From Hondaea fermentalgiana (taxonomy: Eukaryota > Sar > Bigyra > Thraustochytrida > Thraustochytriidae): a stretch of 21,612 nt of DNA. A program made the position numbers and the translations under genes. The stretch covers positions 53,528 to 75,139 of the forward strand of contig NPFB01000154.1 of the NCBI GenBank assembly GCA_014084085.1, read 5' to 3'. Positions 1 through 8,896 of this stretch are shown here, piece by piece. The notes under the pieces are model-generated. The model saw only the letters and a list, made by a program, of their open reading frames with translations, had not been told where the DNA came from and made no database searches. The first letter of the stretch is position 1. Each line of letters starts with the position of its first letter.

Positions 1-2837
1 CACACTCGAGGAGGCTCCGGAAGTCAATCAATAGAACGCGCGCAGCAACGTCCGAAGGCGACGCCAAGAGCGAAGCCAAAGACGGCAAGGAGCAAGAGCA
101 CGAGGCGCCCAAGCCGTCGCCCGAGGATGCCGGCAACAAGGAGACCAAGAGCGGCGGCGATGGCAACGACGCGAAACCTCAAGAGCCTCTGGCGCCCGGC
201 TGGACGGAGCTTGATGCTGGAGGCATGCCTTTTTATTTCCACAAAGCCTCGGGCGCCAAACGGTGGACTCGGCCAACAGTGTCTGCAGCAGAGGTAGCCT
301 CAGCGTCCATGCGAGAGCTCCGGGTGAGCAGCAGCAACGGCGGTGCCGCTCGGTCGTCCGCCGCAACAGAAAAGAAAGATGCTGGTGCGTCTTCTTCGAC
401 TCGCGAGGAGGCTGCCGTCTCAAGCAACGCAGGTCCCCGGTCTGAAGTGGACGGCGACGGCGACACGGAAATGGGCGAGGACCAGCCCGCGCAAACGGAC
501 ACGGATGGACCTTTGTCTGTAGGAAAAAAGCGCAAGGCGCCCTCGAACAAGAACAAGGATGATGACGACGACGACGACGATGTGAATGTGGCCATCGAGG
601 ACATGCCGCAAGCCCGCAAGGATTTGCAGTCTCGACTCTCGAGCAAAGACGCAATATTGGACCCTCGTGTCAAGGGATGGATGGCACAGTGGCTTCGGCG
701 CAAAGGCGAAGGCGAGTCAGCGAAACGAAGTCACAAACGCGCTCGCCGTGACGTAGACCTTTTGATCGAAATGCTCTCGTCTGGATTCGACGGCTATGCC
801 GAATACACGGGCCTCGCCGTGCGATGGCTCCAAGTGCTTGAACAGACCCCATCGCTGCGCGGAACACCGCAGCACAAACCGCCATCCGGCGAGGGCGCTG
901 GGGCGGCTGCTGGTAGCGAGACACAAAAGAATGGATCCGGATTGTCAGCCAAGGAGGGAAATACCGATCGCGACCCGCCGCCTGCCGCCGTCGACTATCT
1001 TTCCAAGCTCGTGGAGCAGCACTTTGACAAGGAAAAGCTAGCAACAATGATGGAGGACGAGGAACCGCCGGCATGGCTCAAGGGGATGCTCCGGTGCTCA
1101 CAATGGCGTGCGACGCTGATTCGGCTCGCCGACAAGCACAAGACTGTCCCTCTGCTGGACTTTGCGGTGCGCGCCATGTGCAAGGAGGGACACCACGCTG
1201 AGGTGGCGCAGGTCATGAGCCCGGCGAGCTACTTTGCCGTCTTTCGGCGAACGTTTACAGACCTTTTGCGCGAAATCCTCGACTGCGGCGACGATGGCCG
1301 CGGCAATAGCCCCGCGGAATTGAGCAAGTTGGAGGAGCGCTTCCGCGAGCTGGCAGGGCACTCGCAGTACACATATTTCTTTGCCATGGAGGCGCTCGAG
1401 GCGCTTGAGGGCAGCGACGACCTCCCAGAGGGTCTGGAAGGCTCACCAGCTGCCGCGGCGACCGCTGCTGCAGGTGAACTCCGGGTGAATTCCACGCTTT
1501 TGCGCAGCAAGATGCGTCGACTGCGTCAGGGCCTGATGAACGTGCCTCGCAAGCAAGATAGCGCGGAGCGGGGCCGTCAAAGCGCAGTGCAGCTGTGCAT
1601 GCCATTAAATAGACGCAACGAGTTCGGTCTGAGCGCGAGCCCGGCACAGGGCGGTTTTCCGTCGTTAGCGACGCTGCTGCGGACCTGCCTTGCTGACCGC
1701 ATGTTCAAGCCAGAAGCCTTTGCGCAGCTGCGCGCCATCTTTGACCCGGAACGGAATCCCGAGGCCTCCTTGGTCCCGTTGTGGCCTCTGCGCCGCCTGG
1801 AAGTGATCTTGCTGCTCGTGACGCAGCTCTTTGACCCGTTCCGCGAGATGGACGCGGCGTGTATTGAAGACGGCGCATACGTGACCGCTGTGGCGGCAGC
1901 TCGGGTACCGGGCAAGGGTCTCGAGCGCGAGGTCTTTGTGGCTCTCGTGGATGCCATCAAGATCTGCAAGGACAGCAAGACGATGTCAATGGAGGCTCTG
2001 CAGGTCGACTCGCCAAGCGTCAAGACGCTGAGCAGCCTGGTGGCCGAGTACCCGATTGTCTCGAGCGGAGTCATTCGCTTCGCGCGTAATTGCATGCTGT
2101 CTCAGGCTTTCCAAAAGGAGCGGTACTTTTACACGGGTATGTCCGTGATGCTGCACCTGATTCGCTGCGCGGCGCGCGCGCACCCGTTGCAGCGAATCAT
2201 GGCTTTTTTTGCACTCTGCCATGCGTTGCCCATGAATCCGCTCAATATTTACCAGGCCAAGCTTTTAGATATCAAGAAGCTCATCGTCGACGAGTTCATC
2301 TTCCTCATCGAGATGGGTTTCGTATTCCAGGTCCTCGAGTTTGTGCGTAACCAAGCTCTGCAGGGCCACATGGACGCGCATCTCGTGCGCCACTTTGTGG
2401 TTCGCCTGGCCAAGACGGTGGGGAGTAATCTTTCGCCGGAGTTCGCCAAGGCCGTTTTGCAGCTCGTCACTTTGGACGCCTGTGGGCGGGCGGTGCGCAT
2501 GGCGTACAACCGCGACGATATCCGCCTTGTCAGCGATTTGCGCGCGCGCTGCCAGAACACTGTCGCGCTCGCCTCGACAATGCCGAGCTCGGCCGTCTCG
2601 TCCTCTGTCATGCAGTTCGCCTCGACCTCGAGCGCGCCGCGCCCGGGCCCTGCAGCCAAAGCTGCCACCACGCCTGCTCCGCCTGCGCGGTCTTCCGGCT
2701 CCTCCTCCTCCGCCGTGTCACAGGGCCTCGCGAGGACCTCGTCCATCGTCTCCGCCGCCTCCGCCGCCTCGCGCGGGCTTCCGGGGACCGCCTCCCGCCG
2801 CGAGAAGATCTCGCTCGTGCCCTTTCGTCCCAAATGA
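1..2837 (+). CDS. NELFCD: NELF-C/D (TH1) subunit with N-terminal WW domain, 5' end outside window
   Basis: The NELF-C/D (TH1) subunit belongs to the negative elongation factor, which holds RNA polymerase II in promoter-proximal pausing in the nucleus. The frame is open from base 3 to the TGA at 2835-2837 (944 codons) with no break, so the true start is probably upstream; the first ATG in the window, at 225, would cut through a WW domain. Counting codons from base 3, residues 63-91 form that WW domain: LAPGW, the aromatic triplet FYF, a second Trp 21 residues after the first, and a Pro three after that. Residues 92-207 are Ser/Ala/acid-rich linker with a KKRK cluster and a run of eight Asp. 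Residues 208-853 match TH1 along their length: RLSSKD near the start, HFD followed by EEPPAWL, YPIVSSGV, then KKLIVDEFIFLIEMGFVFQV and a closing helical region. The last 90 residues are a Ser/Ala/Pro-rich tail. The TH1 family call is strong; the WW fusion is directly visible in the open frame. Confidence 0.9.
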   Translation, partial: HSRRLRKSINRTRAATSEGDAKSEAKDGKEQEHEAPKPSPEDAGNKETKSGGDGNDAKPQEPLAPGWTELDAGGMPFYFHKASGAKRWTRPTVSAAEVASASMRELRVSSSNGGAARSSAATEKKDAGASSSTREEAAVSSNAGPRSEVDGDGDTEMGEDQPAQTDTDGPLSVGKKRKAPSNKNKDDDDDDDDVNVAIEDMPQARKDLQSRLSSKDAILDPRVKGWMAQWLRRKGEGESAKRSHKRARRDVDLLIEMLSSGFDGYAEYTGLAVRWLQVLEQTPSLRGTPQHKPPSGEGAGAAAGSETQKNGSGLSAKEGNTDRDPPPAAVDYLSKLVEQHFDKEKLATMMEDEEPPAWLKGMLRCSQWRATLIRLADKHKTVPLLDFAVRAMCKEGHHAEVAQVMSPASYFAVFRRTFTDLLREILDCGDDGRGNSPAELSKLEERFRELAGHSQYTYFFAMEALEALEGSDDLPEGLEGSPAAAATAAAGELRVNSTLLRSKMRRLRQGLMNVPRKQDSAERGRQSAVQLCMPLNRRNEFGLSASPAQGGFPSLATLLRTCLADRMFKPEAFAQLRAIFDPERNPEASLVPLWPLRRLEVILLLVTQLFDPFREMDAACIEDGAYVTAVAAARVPGKGLEREVFVALVDAIKICKDSKTMSMEALQVDSPSVKTLSSLVAEYPIVSSGVIRFARNCMLSQAFQKERYFYTGMSVMLHLIRCAARAHPLQRIMAFFALCHALPMNPLNIYQAKLLDIKKLIVDEFIFLIEMGFVFQVLEFVRNQALQGHMDAHLVRHFVVRLAKTVGSNLSPEFAKAVLQLVTLDACGRAVRMAYNRDDIRLVSDLRARCQNTVALASTMPSSAVSSSVMQFASTSSAPRPGPAAKAATTPAPPARSSGSSSSAVSQGLARTSSIVSAASAASRGLPGTASRREKISLVPFRPK

Positions 2838-2981
2838 GCCCGCCGCCTCGCGCGTGCAGTACGTCCAGTGATTCGTACGCCTGCTGCGTCTGCGCGTGGC
2901 CCGGGTGCTGCTGCTCGTCCTGCACGCGCTGCACCTATCTTTAACGTTTACTAGATAACAACCCCAAAACCACCATGACCT

Positions 2982-3010
2982 GCCTCTGCCTCTGCCTCTG
3001 CCTCTGCCTG
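2982..3010. repeat. (CTCTGC)n microsatellite
   Basis: Between four and five tandem copies of a six-base CTCTGC unit lie about 145 bases after the stop codon of the NELF-C/D gene, probably in its 3' UTR or just past it. Confidence 0.85.
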
Positions 3011-3321
3011 CCGCTGCACGCGCCCGTTTCGCGCCCTTCTCGCGATGGACCAGACCACATGCCACGCTAGCGAGCTAGCGAGCTCAGCTAGCTCTGGCGG
3101 CCGAGCCAGGCCCCAGGCTGCGAACCCGGCGTGACGCCGGGCCGGGTCGGGCTCGAGCCGCCCCAACGACCAACTAGGCCCAGGGTGGCTTGTATCCCTA
3201 AACTGCAGCTCGGCGTCGCCGCGCCTGGCGCCCCGTTAGGGTCCCGGCGGTCCCAAGCTCGCATCGGCCGGGTGGACTTCTGACCCCGCCGCGGCTCCCT
3301 CGCGAGCCCCAAATAGCGTAA

Positions 3322-3430
3322 GCTCAAGCTTGCAGGCTCAAGCTCGAGCTCAAGCTCAAGCTCGCAGGCTCAAGCTCGAGCTCGAGCTCGAGCTCGCAGG
3401 CTCACTGTCAATCAAGCTCGAGCTCGAGCC
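3322..3430. repeat. 32-bp higher-order tandem repeat of CAAGCTCGAGCT type
   Basis: The tract is made of CAAGCTC and GAGCTC hexamer variants arranged in a higher-order unit of 32 bases that begins GCAGGCTCAAGCTCGAGCTC. Units start at 3332, 3364 and 3396, and the third is interrupted by CACTGTCAAT before the pattern resumes. AGCTCGAGCT is self-complementary, so the tract can fold into hairpins. It creates an artefactual Leu/Glu open frame. Confidence 0.85.
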
Positions 3431-4062
3431 TGGCCTTGAGTTTCCGCCGCTGCGCAGAGCGCTCCTCGCGCAGGCCATTGCAACCAACACTCGTCTCCGC
3501 GTACGTCCCGGCCTGCCTTCGTCTCCGCAGCGTTGCCGGCCTCGGCCTCGTTGTCGGGCGCGGTGCTGCGGTCGGCCTCTCCTCGTACGTACGTACCGCG
3601 CCCAAGCGCTCGAGCGCTCGGGCGGTCCTTCATGCATGAGTATGTCCTCGACTGACTGGCTGCAGCCATCCTCTCGCCTGCCTCCAACGCTCTCTCTCGC
3701 CCTCGACCTTGCGTGGCAGCGCAGCTCGCTCCTCGCATCCGCCCGCTCGCTAGCTCGCCGGCCCCGTCTTCTTCCTCGCCTCGCACCGCGGCTTTCACGG
3801 TCCGTGCCCCGCCATGTGTCTCGTGCTGCGGCCGGTCTGCGGCCTCGCCTTGCGCGCCTTTTTCGCTCTCTCGCTCGGCGCTCGCTGTCCGCAGCCGCGC
3901 GCAGTCTCTGCAGCTCCGGCGTGGCCTGGCGCGGCGCGGCCTGGCATGGCGCGGCTTGCCTGGCGTGGCTGCGTTCAGGGTTGCTGGCTCGGTCGGAGTC
4001 GAGCAGTCGCAGGCGCAGTCGGCACTCTGGGCTCCTTGCGTTAGTTTATTAGGTTAGTGCGG

Positions 4063-4132
4063 CACGTGCACGCGCTGTGAGCAGTGCGCAGGAGTGTCGA
4101 GAGACCCAAAGTACATACATTCGCCGCACGTG
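4063..4132 (+). promoter_or_regulatory. Two CACGTG (E-box/G-box) palindromes upstream of the CRAL-TRIO gene
   Basis: CACGTG occurs at 4063-4068 and 4127-4132, 193 and 129 bases before the ATG at 4256. The hexamer is the classic bHLH/bZIP target in many eukaryotes. Function here is inference; in GC-rich DNA two copies could be chance. Confidence 0.25.
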
Positions 4133-4255
4133 CAGCAGAGCCGCGCAGCCGCGACGAGAGAGAGATCAGAACCGCATCGCTCGGGCGGCAGAGCGCCAAC
4201 CTCGCGGCGAGCAGACGGACGGCAGCGAGGAGGAGGAGGGGCAGCGACGGGGAGG

Positions 4256-6631
4256 ATGCAGGAGGTGCCGCGCGAGGAGCTCGTGCGCCGCATCGGCCAG
4301 GTCCGCGTGCTCATCCAGGCCGCCGTGCAAGACCTGCGCAGGGCGCACAGGCAGTACCGCCGCGACCGAGATGGGCACAACGGTGGCGGCGTGCCCCGCG
4401 GCAAGACGAGGCTCGGCGTCCTCGCCGCGTGCGGACTCGCCGGGTGCAGGTGGACCTCGGCGGCCAGCGAGCGCAAGAAGGACGCCGACCTCATCGAACG
4501 CGCCGTGAGCTTGTCGGACGCGGAGATCGCAAGACTGCTTCGTGCCAACGACCTTGACCCGCAGGTCGCCTGCAACCAGGCGCTCCAGCAGCTCTTCTGG
4601 CGCAGAGACCACGGCGTGGACGCGCTGCTTGGCAGCAGCGCAGAGTTCGAGGCGCAGGACAAGCGCGGCTTCCTGTACTGGGCCGGAAAGGACCTCGACG
4701 GCAGACCCGTGCTCACCGTCTGTCTGCGACGCCACGACCCGCAGCTCTTCTCTGCCGAGACCACGCTGCGCTTCATCCTGTGGAAAATCGAGAGCAAGCT
4801 CGCCGACCACAACGTCGAGGATATCACGCTTCTCCTCGACCTCGAAAACGCGTCGCGCCACAACCTCGACAGCAAGCTTCTGCGCGAGCTCGTCCCGCTC
4901 CTCTACAATTTTTACTCTGGCCGCCTCGCCAAGGTCCTCTTTTACCCAGACTCCAGCTTGAGCCAGTCCGTTTGGAGAACATGGTCGTACCTCTTGCGCC
5001 AGGACACCTTGCGCAAGGTTGTTTTTATTGCCAATTGCTCCAAGTCTCCAGATGAAGACCTTGGCTTTCTCTCGAACATTGCCACCTGGCTCACAGCAGG
5101 CAACGACCAGCGCGCCTCCACTTCGCTGGAAACAGCCGCCAGCTTCGATCAATACCTCGCCGTCGATCAGCGCGAGGAGCGCTTTGGCGGCACGCTTCAG
5201 GTTTCCTGGAGTGATGTGAGGACCAACATGGACGACGACTTCGGCCTCTATCCCAGGATGGTCAAGACCTCAAAAAAGAAGAAGCGGTCCAAGGCGGCCT
5301 CCACGGCCTCTGGTCCTCACGCCGAATCTGGTTTCGCCCACTTTCTCGCCTCGCAGGACAGCAGACTCAGCAGTCTCGTTCGTTCGGCTTCGACCCGGTC
5401 CGCGGTCTCCTCTCGCTCGTCGCTGTCCTCGAATTCGGAGAACGACGACGATGGCGAAGACCTGGACGGTGACACCGAGGATGAAGACAACGATGGACTT
5501 GAAGTCGACAGGCGAAGCAGCCGTCCCACCAAGCCTCGGCGTCGCGCTCGCCGCAATCGACGTCACCGTGGTCTCCGACGCCGCAATACTGACACGAGCA
5601 AATCGTCGCGCAAAGAACGTCACAAGCGCGAAGAGGCTGATATGGTGGCTGATGACGTCTCGCATGGTAGCAAGGAGGAGGTGCAGCCAACTGAAGAGGA
5701 AGAAGAAATTGATGATTCGAAGCGAGCCTTTGGGTCGGGCACGGAAAGGTGCGACGCGGAGACTGCCCTTGAGGACGCCTCGCGCATCAATTGCTACGGC
5801 GAGATTCCCGGGTCCAACTTTCGGCTTCGCGTGGGTCCCAATTACAAGCGCAACAAGCTCAAAGCGGAAGCTGGCCCAGCCATTTACGAGCTCGTCTCTA
5901 TGGATCTCGCAAGCACGGAGAGAAAGGTCTTTCATCTTGCCGAACGCCTCGCTCTGCCAAAGATCCCCAAGTCGTCCGTGGAGAATCGCTCGGGACTACC
6001 AGAGGTCCTCATTGTGAACTACCAGGCTCCAATGTATGAGCCCGCACTGCTTGGCCGCGACAAGACGGACGGTAAAAGCAGTGGCATGGGCGGAGTCTTT
6101 CGTCTTAGCGATTGGGCGCGCGACAACCCGGAGCACGTCTCGGTGGAAATGTTTCGTCGCTTTGTGAACTGCTTTGACGGAGATCCGTACCGTGAGCGTC
6201 TCAAGTGTGTGGCGAGCATCGTGAATCCAGACCAAATGGGCTTCAGTCGCGTCGAGCGCGCCATGTTTAACCGATACAACGCCACACCGTGGATGGTGCG
6301 GCCCGAGTACCGGTTCTTCCAGGGTCAGGGATACTTTGAGATTGATGTGGACATTCACATTTTCAACAAGTTCAGCCGCAAGCTTGGCTGGACGGTCACG
6401 AAGCGGCTTGCGCAGGCCGTCATTGACGGTGCGCTCGTGGTGCAGGCCGAGTCTGACGAGGAGATGCCCGAGCTCCCGATTTGCTGCTGGCGTATGGCGC
6501 GCTTTCAGCTCACGGAACCTCCGTGCCAGGATCCCGTAGACACAGAGGTCTCTCAGACCACCACTTTCGCGAAAGAAACAATGTCTGCGCCACCTACCTC
6601 TGCAAGAGTAGCCACCGAGGAGCTCTTGTAG
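4256..6631 (+). CDS. CRAL-TRIO (Sec14-like) plus EDR2 C-terminal domain protein, putative lipid-binding/transfer protein
   Basis: The predicted product has 791 residues. The start is the first ATG of the frame (A at -3); upstream the frame continues only to a GTG. Residues 1-110 form a helical N-terminal part. Residues about 120-300 resemble the CRAL-TRIO lipid-binding fold, with GKDLDGRPVLTVCLRRHDP followed by a Leu-rich sheet and helix pattern (ITLLLDLENA, KVLFYPDSSL). Residues 340-490 are a low-complexity linker: a KKKKRSK cluster, Ser runs, an acidic stretch and an Arg-rich stretch. Residues about 512-754 match the EDR2_C (DUF1336) family, with GSNFRLRVGPNYK, YELVSMDL, TPWMVRPEYR, GYFEIDVDI and a late EEMPELP. 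CRAL-TRIO domains bind phosphoinositides or other hydrophobic ligands. EDR2_C is known from plant EDR2, usually behind PH and START domains. The protein is therefore probably a membrane-associated lipid sensor or carrier; the ligand cannot be told from sequence. No signal peptide or membrane segment is seen. Confidence 0.85.
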   Translation: MQEVPREELVRRIGQVRVLIQAAVQDLRRAHRQYRRDRDGHNGGGVPRGKTRLGVLAACGLAGCRWTSAASERKKDADLIERAVSLSDAEIARLLRANDLDPQVACNQALQQLFWRRDHGVDALLGSSAEFEAQDKRGFLYWAGKDLDGRPVLTVCLRRHDPQLFSAETTLRFILWKIESKLADHNVEDITLLLDLENASRHNLDSKLLRELVPLLYNFYSGRLAKVLFYPDSSLSQSVWRTWSYLLRQDTLRKVVFIANCSKSPDEDLGFLSNIATWLTAGNDQRASTSLETAASFDQYLAVDQREERFGGTLQVSWSDVRTNMDDDFGLYPRMVKTSKKKKRSKAASTASGPHAESGFAHFLASQDSRLSSLVRSASTRSAVSSRSSLSSNSENDDDGEDLDGDTEDEDNDGLEVDRRSSRPTKPRRRARRNRRHRGLRRRNTDTSKSSRKERHKREEADMVADDVSHGSKEEVQPTEEEEEIDDSKRAFGSGTERCDAETALEDASRINCYGEIPGSNFRLRVGPNYKRNKLKAEAGPAIYELVSMDLASTERKVFHLAERLALPKIPKSSVENRSGLPEVLIVNYQAPMYEPALLGRDKTDGKSSGMGGVFRLSDWARDNPEHVSVEMFRRFVNCFDGDPYRERLKCVASIVNPDQMGFSRVERAMFNRYNATPWMVRPEYRFFQGQGYFEIDVDIHIFNKFSRKLGWTVTKRLAQAVIDGALVVQAESDEEMPELPICCWRMARFQLTEPPCQDPVDTEVSQTTTFAKETMSAPPTSARVATEELL

Positions 6632-7065
6632 TGAATGTTGAATAATTTGGTCGAGGCCAAAAAGAACGAGGCCGAGACCGAGGCAGAGGGGAGGTCTTTA
6701 TCCTCTCTTTCACCCATTACGATCGACCGACACTTTTTGTAATCACCAATCAACCGACCAGTCAGCCAACCAACCAATTCGACTGGATCTTGTTTGATAG
6801 CGTACGTGCACAATCGTAGGCCTACTAAATTATCTGTGTGTTTTGTTTTATTTTATTTTTGTTTTGTAATTGTAATTTTCTAAAACGTTGATGCATCCCA
6901 TCTGTGAGCTCGTTTATCTAAACATGCAACAGTGCCAAAACCATAAACCACTCCTTGCTTGTCATCAAGGCAAGCCCCAGGATTTTTCGTTCGCAACAGG
7001 TGGTAAATGGGAGAAAGAAAGAAAAATCGGGGAAAAGAAAGAAAAGTCTCTCATCCGGGTTCGCC
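6632..7065. other. Convergent 3' intergenic region
   Basis: This stretch lies between the ends of two convergent genes. It has a T-rich tract at about 6838-6885. TTTATT at 6847-6852 reads AATAAA on the minus strand and could serve as a poly(A) signal for the HAD gene, about 215 bases past its stop codon. No gene is apparent. Confidence 0.55.
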
Positions 7066-7956
7066 TCAGCGCCTGGGCGGCAAGGTGAGTTGTTGAAAGA
7101 CGCGCTTGAAGTTGTTCATTGAGGGCAGAATAAAGTCTGCGTGTTGCGAAAGGTCCTCGAGGGATCCCGCACCGTTGGGAATGCCGATGCGAAGACCAAC
7201 CTGAGCGGCGTGGCCCATGCTCATGTCCGTAATGGTGTCGCCCACCATGACGGTGTTACGCGGCTCGACACCGAGACGATCGCAAATATGGAAGATTTGC
7301 TCTGGATTTGGCTTGGGGGGAAGATGCGCGTCGTCGCCACAAACCACCTGGTCCACAAGATGGTCGACCTTGAGCCAGGCGAGCGTGGTCTCGGTCACAT
7401 CGCGGTCATCGGTGGTGCAGACGGCAATCTTCGAGCCGCGCTCCTTGCGCAAAAAGGAGAACAAATCGTGCAAGTCAGTGAGCGCACGTGTGTCCGTCTC
7501 CGGGTTGGGCATGTGCCAGGCCTTGCGAATGGCCTCCACGGCCTCGTCGCGACGGTTGGAGCCCATGTGCGAGCTGACAAATTCCACGCAGATTTCTTCG
7601 ATGTTGTGCATCGGCGAGCAGCAAATGGGGCTCCGGTTATGCACCGTGCCCTCTGTCCTGTTGTACCCGAGGGCCTCGGTAAAGAGCTGCATGGCCTCGC
7701 GGTTCAGGTGGCCCTGGTCCTCGAGTCTGGCGCACAGCTTCTCCGCCCACCTGCCCCACATGAATTTGAAATCGATGAGCGTGCCGTCCTTGTCGAAGAT
7801 CACCAGATCCGGCGCGAACTGCCGCGCCTCGCGCGCAGCCATCGGCGCGCCTGCCGTCTGCGCGCCTGCCAGCGCGCTCTTCGCGCGGCTCTGCACCGAG
7901 AGGCCGCCGCGGGAGCCTCCTCCGCGCGCCCTCATCGCCATCCTCATCGCCCACAT
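7066..7956 (-). CDS. HAD-superfamily hydrolase, phosphoglycolate phosphatase-like, probable mitochondrial presequence
   Basis: The product is a 296-residue haloacid-dehalogenase-fold phosphatase. The stop is at 7066-7068 and the start is the first ATG of the frame, at 7956; the frame continues upstream only to a GTG. All four HAD motifs are present: FDKDGT at residues 54-59 with nucleophile Asp55 and acid/base Asp57, Thr181/Thr182 in VCTTDD (motif II), Lys215 in PKPNPEQ (motif III) and GDTITD at 239-244 (motif IV). A helical cap sits between motifs I and II. The layout is that of the Gph/phosphoglycolate phosphatase-like group, which acts on small phosphate esters; the substrate cannot be decided here. 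The first 45 residues are rich in Arg, Ala, Ser and Gly with hardly any acidic residues (MWAMRMAMRARGGG), as in mitochondrial targeting sequences. The start context is weak (T at -3), and Met4 or Met7 are alternatives. Confidence 0.88.
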   Translation of the reverse strand: MWAMRMAMRARGGGSRGGLSVQSRAKSALAGAQTAGAPMAAREARQFAPDLVIFDKDGTLIDFKFMWGRWAEKLCARLEDQGHLNREAMQLFTEALGYNRTEGTVHNRSPICCSPMHNIEEICVEFVSSHMGSNRRDEAVEAIRKAWHMPNPETDTRALTDLHDLFSFLRKERGSKIAVCTTDDRDVTETTLAWLKVDHLVDQVVCGDDAHLPPKPNPEQIFHICDRLGVEPRNTVMVGDTITDMSMGHAAQVGLRIGIPNGAGSLEDLSQHADFILPSMNNFKRVFQQLTLPPRR

Positions 7957-8197
7957 CGAAACCCGCCTCGCGAACGCGGACCCGCCTCCGCTCGCCGCGC
8001 TCCTCGCCCCTGCTTCGCCCGCCGCGCGCGCGCCGCCGCACGACCGACCGCGACCGCGACCGCGACCGCGAGGACTCCGAGCTCCGGTTCTGCGCACCCG
8101 TTGCGAGAGAAAAGGGTGCTGTGATGATGATCGCCTTCTCCCCGCGCTCCGTGCCCCGCCAGATCTGCGCTCCAGGTACAGACGCGGCTCCGCTTTC

Positions 8198-8220
8198 TGC
8201 TCCGCTCTGCTCCGCTCTGC
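8198..8220. repeat. (TCCGCTCTGC)n short tandem repeat
   Basis: Two full TCCGCTCTGC units follow a partial one, in the presumed 5' region of the HAD gene. Confidence 0.7.
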
Positions 8221-8666
8221 GCCGCCCTGCTCTCGCCGCCGCGCTTTGCTCCTCTCGCCGCGCGCGTCGCCGCCCTCGCGGCTCCGCGCGATCGCGAAGC
8301 GCTTCTGCGCGCCAAGATGCGGCGGAGATGCGGCGCTCGATCTCTCCCAATGGTCCTAGAAGAGAGAGCCGCGACGCATACAGAGAGAGAGAGACCGGAA
8401 AGCCGGCATCGACAAGTTCGTTACCTTTCTCCGCCTGCTCGTATACAGTTACTACTGGCCCTTCCACTCTTTTCTGCACCTGCCCGCCTGCAGCTCTAGT
8501 CGGGTGCACGACGCTCTTTCCGCGCGGCAGCGAGCAAGCACGTCTCAATCGAGCTGCGGCTGGCTGCACGAGCCAGCGCCTGCTACGTGCAGGGCGGTGA
8601 GGCGCGGCACGAACGCGCCCGCCTGGCAAAGCTCACCTAATCGCCGCGCCTCGACTTGCCTTGGCA

Positions 8667-8748
8667 CGACTCACTCGACTCGACTCGACTAGGAAGAAGT
8701 AATTCTGCGCGCCGAGTGATGATGAGTGATGGATGATGATGATGATGG
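8667..8748. repeat. ACTCG pentamer tract followed by GAT triplet tract
   Basis: A (ACTCG)n tract at 8667-8690 is followed, after about 25 bases, by a GATGAT-rich tract at 8716-8748. Confidence 0.75.
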
Positions 8749-8862
8749 CCAGGGTGGGTGGCACATCATCGTGATCATCGACGTCCTTGACCGCCCGGCC
8801 ACGTTGCGATGACGGGCGAGGCCACGAGGCGGGCTGCTAGCCGTGCCTTCGTGGCGAGAGAC

Positions 8863-8896
8863 TGCTTTGCTTTGCTTTGCTGAGCGGAGCGGAGCG
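8863..8896. repeat. (TTTGC)n next to (GAGCG)n
   Basis: Three to four TTTGC units at 8863-8880 abut GAGCG units at 8882-8896. Confidence 0.7.

Larger units (their letters stand above)
2838..4255. other. Intergenic region, 3' of NELF-C/D gene and 5' of CRAL-TRIO gene
   Basis: This stretch of about 1.4 kb separates two plus-strand genes. It holds the 3' UTR of the first gene, two tandem repeat tracts described separately, a short alternating GTACGTACGTAC tract near 3585-3597, and the promoter and 5' UTR of the next gene. Open frames occur on both strands but encode Leu/Glu, Arg or Ala runs driven by the repeats, with no recognisable domain. I see no RNA gene. Confidence 0.7.

Noticed and set aside
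3330..4052. 240-codon plus-strand open frame between the first two genes
   Set aside because: It starts in the CAAGCTCGAGCT repeat (Leu/Glu runs) and continues as Arg/Leu/Ser-rich sequence with no domain; it has no sign of coding constraint.
7141..8359. Long plus-strand open frames opposite the HAD gene
   Set aside because: They are antisense shadows of a gene with all four catalytic motifs, kept open by GC-rich codons.
8121..8600. 159-codon plus-strand open frame upstream of the HAD gene
   Set aside because: The sequence is Arg/Ala/Ser-rich with no domain, overlaps simple repeats, and competes with equally open frames on the other strand.
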